Below are positions 25,135 through 32,322 of a stretch of 32,322 nt of DNA, in pieces. Position numbers and translations under genes: made by a program. The stretch comes from Actinospica acidithermotolerans (GTDB taxonomy: Bacteria > Actinomycetota > Actinomycetes > Streptomycetales > Catenulisporaceae): assembly GCF_018139625.1 (NCBI RefSeq), contig NZ_JAGSOH010000085.1:1-32322 (forward strand). The letters run 5' to 3'. The notes beneath the pieces were generated by a model. The model made no database searches and was not told where the DNA came from. It saw only the letters and a list, made by a program, of their open reading frames with translations. The stretch's first letter is position 1, and every line of letters starts with the position of its first letter.

Positions 25135-25713
25135 ATGCGCGTGCTCGGAGTGGACCCCGGTCTGACCCGGATGGGGATCGGGTTGGTGGACGGCCGGCTC
25201 GGCGCGCCGCTGACAATGGTCGCGGCAGGGGTCATCCGCACCCCGGCGGGAGCGCCGATCCACGAGCGGCTGCTCGGCATCGACACGCAGATCGCCGAAT
25301 GGTTCGACGAGTACCAGCCGGACGCGGTCGCGGTGGAGCGGATGTTCGCGCAGGAGGGCGTGCGCACGATCATGGGCACGGCGCAGGCCGCCGGCGTCGC
25401 CATGGTGGCGGCCGCCCGGCGCGGGCTGCCGGTCGCGCTGCACACGCCGAGCGAGGTCAAGGCCGCGGTGACCGGCGACGGCCGCGCCCAGAAGGAGCAG
25501 GTCGCCGCGATGGTCGTGCGGGTGCTCAGACTCGCCGAGGCGCCTAAACCGGTGGACGCCACCGACGCGCTGGCGCTGGCCGTCTGCCACATCTGGCGCG
25601 GCGGCGCGGCGGATCGGATCGCCGCGGCGATGGAAAGGCAGGGACTGTCGGCGGACTCCGGTAGCGTTCCCTTGCACAGGACCAGAGGACGTAAGCGCGG
25701 AGGCTTCAGGTGA
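25135..25713 (+). CDS. ruvC: Holliday junction endonuclease RuvC
   Basis: 192 aa resolvase that cuts Holliday junctions bound by RuvAB. The four acidic catalytic residues are present: Asp7 (VLGVDPGLTRMG), Glu68 (AVERMF), Asp141 and Asp144 (VDATDALALAVCH). The core is normal; a ~30-residue basic tail (ending RGRKRGGFR) extends beyond it. The ATG at 25135 is preferred over the GTG two codons upstream because a -10 box sits 6 nt before it. The stop overlaps the ruvA GTG by 4 bp, so ruvC and ruvA are translationally coupled. Confidence 0.97.
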   Translation: MRVLGVDPGLTRMGIGLVDGRLGAPLTMVAAGVIRTPAGAPIHERLLGIDTQIAEWFDEYQPDAVAVERMFAQEGVRTIMGTAQAAGVAMVAAARRGLPVALHTPSEVKAAVTGDGRAQKEQVAAMVVRVLRLAEAPKPVDATDALALAVCHIWRGGAADRIAAAMERQGLSADSGSVPLHRTRGRKRGGFR

Positions 25714-26336
25714 TCAGCTTCGTCGAGGGCGAGGTCGTCTCGATCGCCCCGGAGGGCGCCGTCGTGCTCGTCGGCGGCGTCGGGCTGCTGGTGCACTGCA
25801 ACCCGGACACGCTCGCCGAACTGACGGCCGGTCAGGCCGCCCGGCTGCACACGACGCTGATCGTGCGCGAGGACTCGCTCACCCTCTACGGCTTCGGCAC
25901 CGAGGACGAGCGGGTGGTTTTCGAGGTGGCGCAGACGGCCAGCGGCGTCGGCCCGCGGGTGGCGATGGCCATGCTCGCGACCCACCGGCCGGACAGCCTG
26001 CGCACCATCTTCGCCACCCAGGACCTCAAGGCGCTGACGCTGGTGCCCGGCATCGGCCCGAAGGGCGCGCAGAAGCTGCTGATCGAGCTCAAGGGCCGGC
26101 TCGGAGATCCGGCCGGCAAGATCCCGGCCGGCCGCGGCGGGGAGCCGGCCGCCCCCGGGGTCACCCCGTGGCGCGGCCAGCTGCTCGAGGCGCTGACCGG
26201 CCTCGGCTGGACCGCCCGGGACGCGGAGGGCGCGCTCGCCGACGTCGAGCCGCTGGCCGCCGAGGCCGAGGCGAAGGGCGAGAGCCCGCAACTGCCGGTC
26301 CTGCTACGCGCCGCGCTGCGCTCGATGCGCCGCTAG
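25710..26336 (+). CDS. ruvA: Holliday junction branch migration subunit RuvA
   Basis: 208 aa. Tetramer that binds the four-way junction and loads RuvB. The N-terminal OB domain starts MISFVEGEVVSIAPEGAVVL. Two helix-hairpin-helix motifs follow: TASGVGPRVAMAML and VPGIGPKGAQKLLIELK. A Gly/Pro-rich linker (residues ~130-150) leads to the RuvB-binding C-terminal domain. The GTG start overlaps the ruvC stop and has a GGAGG sequence upstream. Confidence 0.97.
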   Translation: MISFVEGEVVSIAPEGAVVLVGGVGLLVHCNPDTLAELTAGQAARLHTTLIVREDSLTLYGFGTEDERVVFEVAQTASGVGPRVAMAMLATHRPDSLRTIFATQDLKALTLVPGIGPKGAQKLLIELKGRLGDPAGKIPAGRGGEPAAPGVTPWRGQLLEALTGLGWTARDAEGALADVEPLAAEAEAKGESPQLPVLLRAALRSMRR

Positions 26337-26353
26337 ACGGGGGTACGTGAGCC

Positions 26354-27400
26354 ATGTCGGAGAACCGGCTGATGGACGGCGGCGCCGACTCGGAGGAGCG
26401 GGCCGCCGAGATGGCGCTGCGCCCGAAGTCGCTCGGCGACTTCGTCGGCCAGCACAAGGTGCGCCAGCAGCTCGAGCTCGTGCTGCACGGCGCGAAGGGC
26501 CGCGGCAGCACGCCCGACCACATCCTGCTGGCCGGGCCGCCCGGATTGGGCAAGACCACCCTGTCCATGATCATCGCCAACGAGCTCGGCGTGCCGATCC
26601 GGATCACCTCGGGCCCGGCGATCCAGCACGCCGGGGACCTGGCCGCGATCCTCTCCTCGCTCACCGAGGGCGAGGTGCTCTTCCTCGACGAGATCCACCG
26701 GATGTCGCGGCCGGCCGAGGAGATGCTGTACATGGCGATGGAGGACTTCCGGGTCGACGTCATCGTCGGCAAGGGCCCGGGCGCGACGGCGATCCCGCTG
26801 GAGCTGCCGCCGTTCACGCTGGTCGGCGCCACCACCCGGTCCGGGCTGCTGCCCGCGCCGCTGCGCGACCGCTTCGGCTTCACCGCGCACATGGAGTTCT
26901 ACGAGCCGGGCGACCTGGAGCAGGTCGTGCACCGCTCGGCGAAGCTGCTGGAGATCGACATCGACGGCGAGGCCGCCGCCGAGATCGCCTCGCGCTCCCG
27001 GGGCACCCCGCGCATCGCGAACCGGCTGCTGCGCCGGGTGCGCGACTTCGCCCAGGTCAAGGGCGACGGCCGGGGCACGGTCGAGGCGGCCCGCAACGCG
27101 CTCGCGGTCTACGAGGTCGACGAGCGCGGGCTCGACCGGCTCGACCGGGCCGTGCTCGGCGCGCTGCTCAACCTCTTCCAGGGCGGCCCGGTCGGACTGT
27201 CCACGCTGGCCGTGGCCATCGGCGAGGAGACCGACACCGTCGAGGAGGTGGCCGAGCCCTTCCTGGTGCGCCAGGGCCTGCTCGCGCGCACCCCGCGCGG
27301 CCGGATCGCGACCGCCGCCGCGTGGCGCCACCTGGGGGTTCCGATGCCGCGCAGCGCTCCCGGCGCGGGTCAGGACGTCCTTTTCGAGGACGGCCGGTAA
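26354..27400 (+). CDS. ruvB: Holliday junction branch migration helicase RuvB
   Basis: 348 aa AAA+ motor. Walker [10 protein letters not shown] (61-69), Walker B LDEIH (111-115), sensor 1 GATTRSG (158-164), the arginine finger in LRDRFGF (about 171-176) and the C-terminal winged helix are all present. It lies 17 bp after ruvA, with GGGGG about 10 nt before the ATG. An intrinsic-terminator-like hairpin follows its stop, closing the ruvCAB operon. Confidence 0.98.
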   Translation: MSENRLMDGGADSEERAAEMALRPKSLGDFVGQHKVRQQLELVLHGAKGRGSTPDHILLAGPPGLGKTTLSMIIANELGVPIRITSGPAIQHAGDLAAILSSLTEGEVLFLDEIHRMSRPAEEMLYMAMEDFRVDVIVGKGPGATAIPLELPPFTLVGATTRSGLLPAPLRDRFGFTAHMEFYEPGDLEQVVHRSAKLLEIDIDGEAAAEIASRSRGTPRIANRLLRRVRDFAQVKGDGRGTVEAARNALAVYEVDERGLDRLDRAVLGALLNLFQGGPVGLSTLAVAIGEETDTVEEVAEPFLVRQGLLARTPRGRIATAAAWRHLGVPMPRSAPGAGQDVLFEDGR

Positions 27401-27416
27401 AAGTCTGACATTCCCG

Positions 27417-27436
27417 CCCGCATGGGGTGCGGGTTT
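27417..27436 (+). terminator. Intrinsic terminator after ruvB
   Basis: CCCGCA (27417-27422) and TGCGGG (27428-27433) form a 6-bp stem with a TGGGG loop, followed by TTT. It lies 16 bp after the ruvB stop. Confidence 0.6.
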
Positions 27437-27625
27437 CCTGATAGCCGCTTAAGAAATCCTCCGGGCCCGGCGCGTCCGGCCGGGTCGGCGGCGCGGGCCG
27501 GCGCGGGCCCTGCCGCGCAGGTGGACAGGGGCGCGCCGAGCGGCTTTGCTGGTATTGGGTCACCTGCGGCCGTAGGCGGCGGGTCACTGTTCGGCGAACA
27601 TCCGCCCGCGCGGGCGTGAGCCTGA
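27437..27625. other. Gene-free stretch between the ruvB terminator and the yajC promoter
   Basis: No plausible gene or RNA is seen. GGGTCAC occurs twice (27557-27563 and 27581-27587), 24 bp apart, about 40-70 bp upstream of the -35 box of the yajC promoter. This could be a regulator binding site, but the evidence is only the repeat. Confidence 0.4.
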
Positions 27626-27654
27626 TTGTCTCGTCAAGTATGACCGCATAGACT
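27626..27654 (+). promoter_or_regulatory. Promoter of the yajC-secD-secF region
   Basis: TTGTCT (27626-27631) and TAGACT (27649-27654) are separated by exactly 17 nt, a good sigma-70-type promoter. Transcription should begin near 27660-27661, giving a ~95-nt leader if yajC starts at 27755. Confidence 0.6.
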
Positions 27655-27754
27655 CCGCGTGACCTGGAGTGCCCGTCCGCGCGTCGGTGCGCTCCCCAGC
27701 ACCGACCGCAGCCCTGGTCCGCCAGGCGCGATCCCGGAAGAACAGCCGATAACC

Positions 27755-28117
27755 GTGACCCTGATTCTGATCTACGTCGTCGTCTTCGGCGCGCTGATGA
27801 TCTTCATGACGACCCGTGGCCGCAAGCGGCAGGCCGCACAGGCGCAGGCCATGCAGTCCGCGCTGGCGCTCGGCGCCGAGGTTCGGACCATCGGGGGGCT
27901 CGTGGGCACCGTCACCGACCTGACCGACGAGTACGTCGTCATCGAGACCACGCCCGGCGTGAAGCTCAAGTTCACCAAGCAGGCCGTCGCCGGCGTGGTC
28001 TCCCCCGAGGTCGAGGGCCTCGGTGCCGAGCCGGCCGCCGAGGTGGACGAGCCGGCCGCCGAGCAGGAGCCTGCCGCGGGCGGGGTCGAGGACGCCAAGG
28101 ACGAGCAGAAGGTCTAA
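27755..28117 (+). CDS. yajC: Sec translocon accessory protein YajC
   Basis: 120 aa. One N-terminal membrane helix (residues ~2-18, TLILIYVVVFGALMIFM) is followed by TTRGRKRQAAQAQAMQSAL and the beta domain with VRTIGGLVGTVTDLTDEYVV, the YajC signature. The C-terminus is Glu/Ala/Pro-rich. It binds SecDF near the SecYEG channel. The GTG at 27755 places the helix at the N-terminus as in other YajC proteins. An in-frame GTG at 27659 would add 32 Pro/Arg-rich residues and lies almost on the predicted transcription start, so it remains possible as a leaderless start. No strong Shine-Dalgarno sequence precedes 27755 (GGAAG is 15 nt away). secD follows 187 bp later. Confidence 0.9.
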   Translation: MTLILIYVVVFGALMIFMTTRGRKRQAAQAQAMQSALALGAEVRTIGGLVGTVTDLTDEYVVIETTPGVKLKFTKQAVAGVVSPEVEGLGAEPAAEVDEPAAEQEPAAGGVEDAKDEQKV

Positions 28118-28304
28118 GGCCGGCCGACGCCGACCGGACGGGGGTCGGGGCAGTGCGCCCGCGGGGAACCGAATCGGCGCCGCCTCCGTCCTCATACCGG
28201 ACGCAACGGACATTCCGGCGTCATAAGCGGCCCCCGCGCGCGTCGTCCTGCCCACCGGACGTCGGCGCGCCGGTCCGCGTTGTCATGAACCGAGGAGACT
28301 AAAG

Positions 28305-30215
28305 GTGGCTGCGAAAAAGGCCCGGAGCAACAAGTACTCCGGCCTGCTGTCGAGCAAGGGCCGGGGGGTGGCGGATCAGCGACCCTGGCGGCCGCTGGCC
28401 GCTTTGGCGGTGATCCTGGTCGCGCTGTACGCGACGATGTTCGGGGTGCACGCCACGCACCCGCGTCTCGCCATCGACCTGGCCGGCGGCACCAGTGCGG
28501 TGTTCACCGCGGAGACGGAGAAGGGCACCGCGCCCTCGTCCGGCGACATGGGCCAGGCCGTGAGCATCATGCAGGAGCGCGTGAACGGCTACGGCGTGAG
28601 CGAGGCGACGGTCACCCAGCAGGGTTCCAACACGATCGACGTCGAGATCCCCGGCCAGTACTCGCAGGCCACCGTGGACTCCATCGGCGCCACCGCCCAC
28701 CTGTACTTCCGGCCCGTGGTGACCTACGCGAGCGGCAAGCCCACGGCGTCGTCCTCGGCCTCGTCGAGCGCTTCCTCCAGCAGCACCTCGACCGCCAAGG
28801 CCGGCGCCAGCGCCTCGGCCGCCGGCACCGCCAAGGCGAGCTCCTCGGCGACCGCCAGCTCCAAGGCCAGCGGCCAGTCCGAGTCCCAGGTCGCGAAGGC
28901 CGACGCCGCCAGTTCCAGCGCTTCCCCCGACGCCACGACGAGCGCCTCCAAGAGCGCGTCCGCTGCGGCCTCGACGGCCGCGGCCGCCTCGTCCGCCGGC
29001 TCCGCCTCCCCGGGCTCGAGCGCCCAGGAGAGCGAGGCGTACGCCCAGTTCCAGGCGCTCAACTGCAGCAACAGCGCCGCCACCAAGAACGCCAGCCTGG
29101 TCAAGCCGACGGCCTACCTCGCCACCTGCGGCATCGACGGCAACAAGTACCTGCTCGCGCCCTCCGTGATCGACGGTAAGGACGTCACCTCGGCCACCTC
29201 GACGCCGGTGACCTCCAACGGCCTGCCGACCGGCGCCTACGAGGTCGTCCTGAACTTCGACGCCAAGGGCACCAAGGAGTTCGCGGCCGAGACCACCACG
29301 CTGTACTCGCAGTACTCCGGCAGCACCGGCACCGGAATGTTCGCCATCACCCTGGACGGCGTCGTGCAGTCCGCGCCCGCGGTCAACCAGGGCGCCATCA
29401 CCACCGGCACCGCCTCGATCACCGGCTCGTTCACGCAGGCCGAGTCGAGCAAGCTGGCCACGACGCTGAACTACGGCTCGCTGCCGCTGAACTTCAAGCA
29501 GAGCCAGGTCTCGATCGTCTCCCCGACGCTCGGCGGCTCGGAGCTCCAGGGCGGCATGATCGCCGGCGCGATCGGCCTCGGCCTGGTGTTCCTCTACGTC
29601 ATCCTGTACTACCGCGGCCTGTCCATCGCGGCGATCTCCAGCCTCGTGGTCGCGGCCGCGCTGACCTACGCGCTGGCGTGCCTGTTCGGCCCGCTGCTCG
29701 GGTTCACCCTCTCGCTGCCCGGCGTCGCCGGTCTGATCGTCGCCATCGGCATCACCGCGGACTCGTTCGTCGTGTTCTTCGAACGACTGCGAGACGAGCT
29801 GCGCGAGGGCAGATCGACGCGATCCGCGGTACGGCACGCCTGGACGCGAGCCCGCCGCACGGTCATCGCCTCCGACCTGGTCACCCTGATCGCCGCCGTC
29901 GTGCTGTATCTGATGACGGTCGGCTCGGTGCAGGGCTTCGCCTTCACCCTGGGCCTTTCCACGGTCATCGACCTCGTCGTGATCTTCATGTTCACGGTGC
30001 CGCTGGTCACCCTGTTCGCCCGCACCGACTTCTTCGGGCACGGACATCCGTGGTCCGGACTCGACCCGGAGAGCCTGGGGGCGAAGCGGCAGAGCTACCG
30101 CGCCGGCGCCCGCGGCGGCCGGATGACCATCGCCGAGCGCCGTCGCCAGGAGGCCGCCGCGGCGGCCGGCGAGGACGAGGGCGCCGAGAACGACGAGCAG
30201 AGCGTGGAGGCCTGA
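28305..30215 (+). CDS. secD: Protein-export membrane protein SecD
   Basis: 636 aa. RND-like subunit that uses the proton gradient to complete Sec-dependent export together with SecF. The first membrane helix is at ~31-48, then DLAGGTSAVFTAE and the periplasmic P1 domain. Five C-terminal helices follow (from about GGMIAGAIGLGLVFLYVI onward), with GITADSFVVFFERLRDE carrying the conserved Asp486. The long periplasmic domain is interrupted by a Ser/Ala/Thr-rich insert of about 100 residues (see separate entry). The C-terminal tail is Ala/Glu-rich. GAGGAG lies 7 nt before the GTG. secF starts 1 bp after the stop. Confidence 0.96.
   Translation: MAAKKARSNKYSGLLSSKGRGVADQRPWRPLAALAVILVALYATMFGVHATHPRLAIDLAGGTSAVFTAETEKGTAPSSGDMGQAVSIMQERVNGYGVSEATVTQQGSNTIDVEIPGQYSQATVDSIGATAHLYFRPVVTYASGKPTASSSASSSASSSSTSTAKAGASASAAGTAKASSSATASSKASGQSESQVAKADAASSSASPDATTSASKSASAAASTAAAASSAGSASPGSSAQESEAYAQFQALNCSNSAATKNASLVKPTAYLATCGIDGNKYLLAPSVIDGKDVTSATSTPVTSNGLPTGAYEVVLNFDAKGTKEFAAETTTLYSQYSGSTGTGMFAITLDGVVQSAPAVNQGAITTGTASITGSFTQAESSKLATTLNYGSLPLNFKQSQVSIVSPTLGGSELQGGMIAGAIGLGLVFLYVILYYRGLSIAAISSLVVAAALTYALACLFGPLLGFTLSLPGVAGLIVAIGITADSFVVFFERLRDELREGRSTRSAVRHAWTRARRTVIASDLVTLIAAVVLYLMTVGSVQGFAFTLGLSTVIDLVVIFMFTVPLVTLFARTDFFGHGHPWSGLDPESLGAKRQSYRAGARGGRMTIAERRRQEAAAAAGEDEGAENDEQSVEA
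28734..29037 (+). repeat. Low-complexity Ser/Ala/Thr-rich segment inside secD
   Basis: Codons for residues ~144-245 of SecD encode almost only Ser, Ala, Thr, Gly and Lys (for example ASSSASSSASSSSTSTAKAG). The stretch splits the periplasmic P1 domain between YFRPVV and the QALNCSN region. It is in frame and GC-rich like its surroundings. It would lie outside the membrane, where such linkers are often flexible or glycosylated in actinomycetes. Confidence 0.9.
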
Positions 30216-30216
30216 G

Positions 30217-31398
30217 ATGTCCCGGCTCGAGAACTTCCGCACGCTCGGCAACCGCCTCTACAGCGGTGAGACCTCCGTCGAGGTCGTCGGGCGCCGCAAG
30301 CGCTGGTTCGCCGCCTTCGGCGTCGTGATGCTGCTGGCCCTGCTCGGCCTCGGCGTGCGCGGCCTGCACTTCAGCGTCGACTTCACCGGCGGCTCGGTGC
30401 TGACCGTGCCGACCAACTCGCTGAGCACCACCGAGGCCACCTCGATCGCCGTGAGCAACGGCGTCAGCGCCCCGGTCGTGCAGCAGATGACCGTGACCAC
30501 CGGCGGCGCCGGCCACGAGGTCACCGTCACCACCCCGGTGATCTCGCCGCAGACCCAGAACGCGCTCAAGACCGACCTCGCCCACGCGGCCGGGATCGAC
30601 GTCAACTCGATCACCGTGCAGTCGGTCGGCGCCAGCTGGGGCCACCAGGTCTCCACGGACGCGATCAAGGCGCTGGTCGTCTTCCTCATCCTGGTCGCGA
30701 TCTACCTGGCAGTCTTCTTCGAATGGCAGATGGCCGCGGCGGCCCTGGTCTCGCTGATCAACGTCATCGTGATCACGGTCGGCGTGTACGCGTGGTCCAG
30801 CCTCGAGGTCTCGCCGGCCACCGTCACCGGGTTCCTGACGATCCTCGGCTACGCGATCTACGACGCGGTCGTCGTGTTCGACAAGATCCGGGAGAACCGC
30901 AAGCAGTTCGTGGACACCGACCGGCTCTCCTACAACAGGGCCGCGAACCTGGCCGTGAACCAGACCCTGATGCGCTCGCTCAACACCTCGCTGATCGCGG
31001 TCATCCCGGTCATCGCGCTGCTGATCGGCGGCATCCTCTCGCAGGCCGCGGTCCTCGAGGACATCGCGCTCGCGCTGTTCGTCGGTATCGCCGCCGGCAC
31101 CGTCTCCTCGATCCTGCTCGCGGCCCCGCTGCTGGTCTGGATCAAGGAGCGCAACCCGGCCGTCAAGGCGCACACCGCGCGGATCGAGGCCAAGGCGAAG
31201 AAGGAGGCGGCGCGCACCTCCGGCGCCGAGCAGCCGCAGGTCGCGGCCGCCGTGCCGGTCGGCGCCGAGCCGGGTCCGGTGGGCGCGGGCACGATCAAGA
31301 TCTCCGGCCGGGTGCCCGGCCCGGCGGCGGGCCAGCGCGAGGTGCAGCCGCGCGGCAACCAGCGTCCGCAGCCGCGGGGCAACAAGAAGAAGCGCTGA
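30217..31398 (+). CDS. secF: Protein-export membrane protein SecF
   Basis: 393 aa. Partner of SecD in protein export. The first helix (~28-48) is followed by LHFSVDFTGGSVLTV, the SecF hallmark, and a small periplasmic domain. Five further helices contain GYAIYDAVVVFDKIRENRK with the conserved Asp216 (usually GYSINDTVVVFDR in other bacteria). The C-terminal ~75 residues form a long basic/Pro/Gly tail, starting after LLVWIKERNPAVKAH. GGAGG lies 6 nt before the ATG and the secD stop is 1 bp upstream, so the two are co-translated. A strong hairpin follows. Confidence 0.96.
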   Translation: MSRLENFRTLGNRLYSGETSVEVVGRRKRWFAAFGVVMLLALLGLGVRGLHFSVDFTGGSVLTVPTNSLSTTEATSIAVSNGVSAPVVQQMTVTTGGAGHEVTVTTPVISPQTQNALKTDLAHAAGIDVNSITVQSVGASWGHQVSTDAIKALVVFLILVAIYLAVFFEWQMAAAALVSLINVIVITVGVYAWSSLEVSPATVTGFLTILGYAIYDAVVVFDKIRENRKQFVDTDRLSYNRAANLAVNQTLMRSLNTSLIAVIPVIALLIGGILSQAAVLEDIALALFVGIAAGTVSSILLAAPLLVWIKERNPAVKAHTARIEAKAKKEAARTSGAEQPQVAAAVPVGAEPGPVGAGTIKISGRVPGPAAGQREVQPRGNQRPQPRGNKKKR

Positions 31399-31415
31399 CG
31401 GCGCCTTCGCTCGGC

Positions 31416-31454
31416 CCCTCGCCCCCGGTTCCCGCGCGGAACCGGGGGCGAGGG
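31416..31454 (+). terminator. 17-bp perfect hairpin after secF
   Basis: The arms 31416-31432 and 31438-31454 are perfectly complementary over 17 bp, with a CGCGC loop. It lies 17 bp after the secF stop. It is followed by CCTTCC rather than a T-tract. Its strength and location make a transcription terminator very likely. Its right arm ends 23 bp upstream of the apt -10 box. Confidence 0.75.
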
Positions 31455-31477
31455 CCTTCCGCGCCGCTCGCGGTTGG

Positions 31478-31483
31478 TACTGT
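31478..31483 (+). promoter_or_regulatory. -10 box of a leaderless promoter (apt)
   Basis: TACTGT ends 6 nt before the apt GTG and there is no Shine-Dalgarno sequence. No clear -35 is seen. Confidence 0.4.
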
Positions 31484-31489
31484 GCTGCG

Positions 31490-32050
31490 GTGACCGAGTC
31501 CACGCACACCCGCCCGGACCTGCCCGCGCTGCTCAACTCGCGGATCCGGGACGTCGCCGACTACCCGAAGCCCGGGATCGTCTTCAAGGACATCACGCCG
31601 CTGCTCGCCGACCCGGCGGCGTTCGCCGCGATGACCCTCGAGTTCGTCCGGATCGGCCGCGAGCTCGGGGCGACGAAGGTCGTCGGGCTCGAGGCGCGCG
31701 GCTTCATCCTGGCCGCTCCGGTCGCCGTGAACGGCGACTTCGGCTTCGTGCCGGTGCGCAAGGCCGGCAAGCTGCCCGGCGAGGTCCACGCCGTGTCCTA
31801 CCAGCTGGAGTACGGCGAGGCCGTGCTGGAGATCCACCGGGACTCGTTCCAGCCCGGCGACCGGGTGCTGATCGTGGACGACGTGCTGGCCACCGGCGGC
31901 ACCGCCGCGGCGGCCCTCCAGGCGATCGGGGAGTGCGGCGCGGAGACCGTCGGGGTGGCCGTGCTGCTGGAGCTGAGCTTCCTGCCGGGGCGGGCCAGGC
32001 TGGCCGAGGAGAGCCCGGTGCTGCCGGTGACGTCCCTGCTCACGGTGTGA
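31490..32050 (+). CDS. apt: Adenine phosphoribosyltransferase
   Basis: 186 aa. Converts adenine and PRPP to AMP. The family blocks are present: DYPKPGIVFKDITPLL, GLEARGFILAAPVA, PVRKAGKLPG, SYQLEYG and the PRPP-binding VLIVDDVLATGGTAAAA (about 127-141). The length is normal. The GTG start is placed by homology and by the -10 box 6 nt upstream. It lies just before the presumed relA, as in Streptomyces and Mycobacterium. It competes for adenine with the adenine deaminase encoded 8 kb upstream. Confidence 0.97.
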   Translation: MTESTHTRPDLPALLNSRIRDVADYPKPGIVFKDITPLLADPAAFAAMTLEFVRIGRELGATKVVGLEARGFILAAPVAVNGDFGFVPVRKAGKLPGEVHAVSYQLEYGEAVLEIHRDSFQPGDRVLIVDDVLATGGTAAAALQAIGECGAETVGVAVLLELSFLPGRARLAEESPVLPVTSLLTV

Positions 32051-32133
32051 TGCCCGGGTGAGCCGTGGGGGAATGCGGACAGGGGTGCCCGGTGTTCCGG
32101 ACCATGTGCTGTCTTCCGGGGGCGTCCAGCGGA

Positions 32134-32139
32134 TACCAT
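32134..32139 (+). promoter_or_regulatory. Possible -10 box upstream of the last gene
   Basis: TACCAT lies about 65 nt before the TTG start at 32205. The leader between them contains repeated GGACCGG and a GCTAG/CTAGC pair that could fold. The evidence is weak. Confidence 0.25.
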
Positions 32140-32204
32140 GGTCCGACAGGCAGCGCTAGCCGGACCGGCAGGACCGGTGCCCTAGCGAACGAGGAGGCGG
32201 TGGC

Positions 32205-32322
32205 TTGACGACGACGCCGGAGGCCCAGGCGGCCACGACCGAGACGCGGCAGCCCGTGCCGCCGCGCCCGTCTGCCGCCGTGCCGGTCCCGGCCGGCCCG
32301 TCGCAGCCCGCCCCCGCCGCCG
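32205..32322 (+). CDS. relA: N-terminus of a probable RelA/SpoT (p)ppGpp synthetase, cut by window edge
   Basis: Only 39 codons are inside the window. They encode a disordered Thr/Ala/Pro-rich N-terminus (starting TTTPEAQAATTETRQP) with no catalytic domain visible yet. GAGGAGG at 32191-32197 lies 7 nt before the TTG, a good start signal; the nearer GTG at 32200 is followed at once by a stop. The name rests on gene order (secD-secF-apt-relA in Streptomyces and mycobacteria) and on streptomycete RelA proteins having such Pro/Ala-rich N-termini. The product itself cannot be confirmed here. Confidence 0.6.
   Translation, partial: MTTTPEAQAATTETRQPVPPRPSAAVPVPAGPSQPAPAA

Noticed and set aside
28299-30251. 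A 650-codon minus-strand frame opposite secD
   Set aside because: Gly/Arg/Ala-rich translation of the secD low-complexity region; no domain and no start signal.
1-32322. tRNA, rRNA, CRISPR array, IS element, prophage or attachment site
   Set aside because: No cloverleaf, regularly spaced repeat, transposase, integrase or flanking target duplication was recognised by eye.

Overview
The window is about 32 kb of very GC-rich DNA with GTG/TTG starts, 4-bp start/stop overlaps and -10 boxes set directly against start codons. This is typical of an actinomycete. Its backbone is an ordered core block: thrS, HIT protein, pgsA, acyltransferase, pimA, pdxS, pdxT, yebC, ruvC, ruvA, ruvB, yajC, secD, secF, apt, then a gene at the right edge that by order should be relA. 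This order is known from Streptomyces and, in part, Mycobacterium tuberculosis. A SARP/NB-ARC/TPR regulator and phosphatidylinositol-mannoside genes fit a filamentous, Streptomyces- or Catenulispora-like actinomycete; the species cannot be read from the sequence.

Layout. 1-2.6 kb (minus): a slipin/SPFH protein cut by the left edge and a four-helix membrane protein. 2.66-4.68 kb: thrS. 4.68-7.1 kb: a 74-bp intergenic direct repeat, a DUF1684 protein, a 136-bp tandem duplication at a convergent gene junction, and an orphan AbiEi-like protein. 7.1-10.3 kb: nucleoside hydrolase divergent from a LacI-type regulator and ribokinase, a nucleoside/ribose salvage module. 10.4-16.6 kb: HIT protein, a large SARP regulator, a small unknown protein and an EF-G-like GTPase. 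16.8-20.3 kb: a tightly overlapping operon of PI-phosphate synthase, acyltransferase, PimA and a LemA-like membrane protein. 20.5-22.9 kb: pdxS, pdxT and yebC. 22.9-25.1 kb: adenine deaminase, then a convergent ECF sigma factor with a candidate membrane anti-sigma partner. 25.1-27.4 kb: ruvCAB, closed by a terminator. 27.6-31.4 kb: yajC-secD-secF, closed by a 17-bp hairpin. 31.5-32.3 kb: apt and the start of the putative relA.

How the genes work together. PgsA, the acyltransferase and PimA make and mannosylate phosphatidylinositol on the inner membrane leaflet. PdxS and PdxT form one PLP synthase. RuvABC resolves Holliday junctions. YajC, SecD and SecF assist the Sec translocon. Nucleoside hydrolase, ribokinase, adenine deaminase and Apt are all purine or ribose salvage enzymes, although they lie in separate transcription units.

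I did not find a clear previously undescribed multi-gene system. The most unusual signals are small duplications concentrated at gene 3' ends (around 4.7, 5.8 and 14.4 kb), a Ser/Ala/Thr-rich insertion of about 100 residues in SecD, the ECF sigma/membrane-protein pair, and an orphan AbiEi-like protein with an inverted repeat in its upstream region. No tRNA, rRNA, CRISPR array, IS element or prophage gene was recognised.
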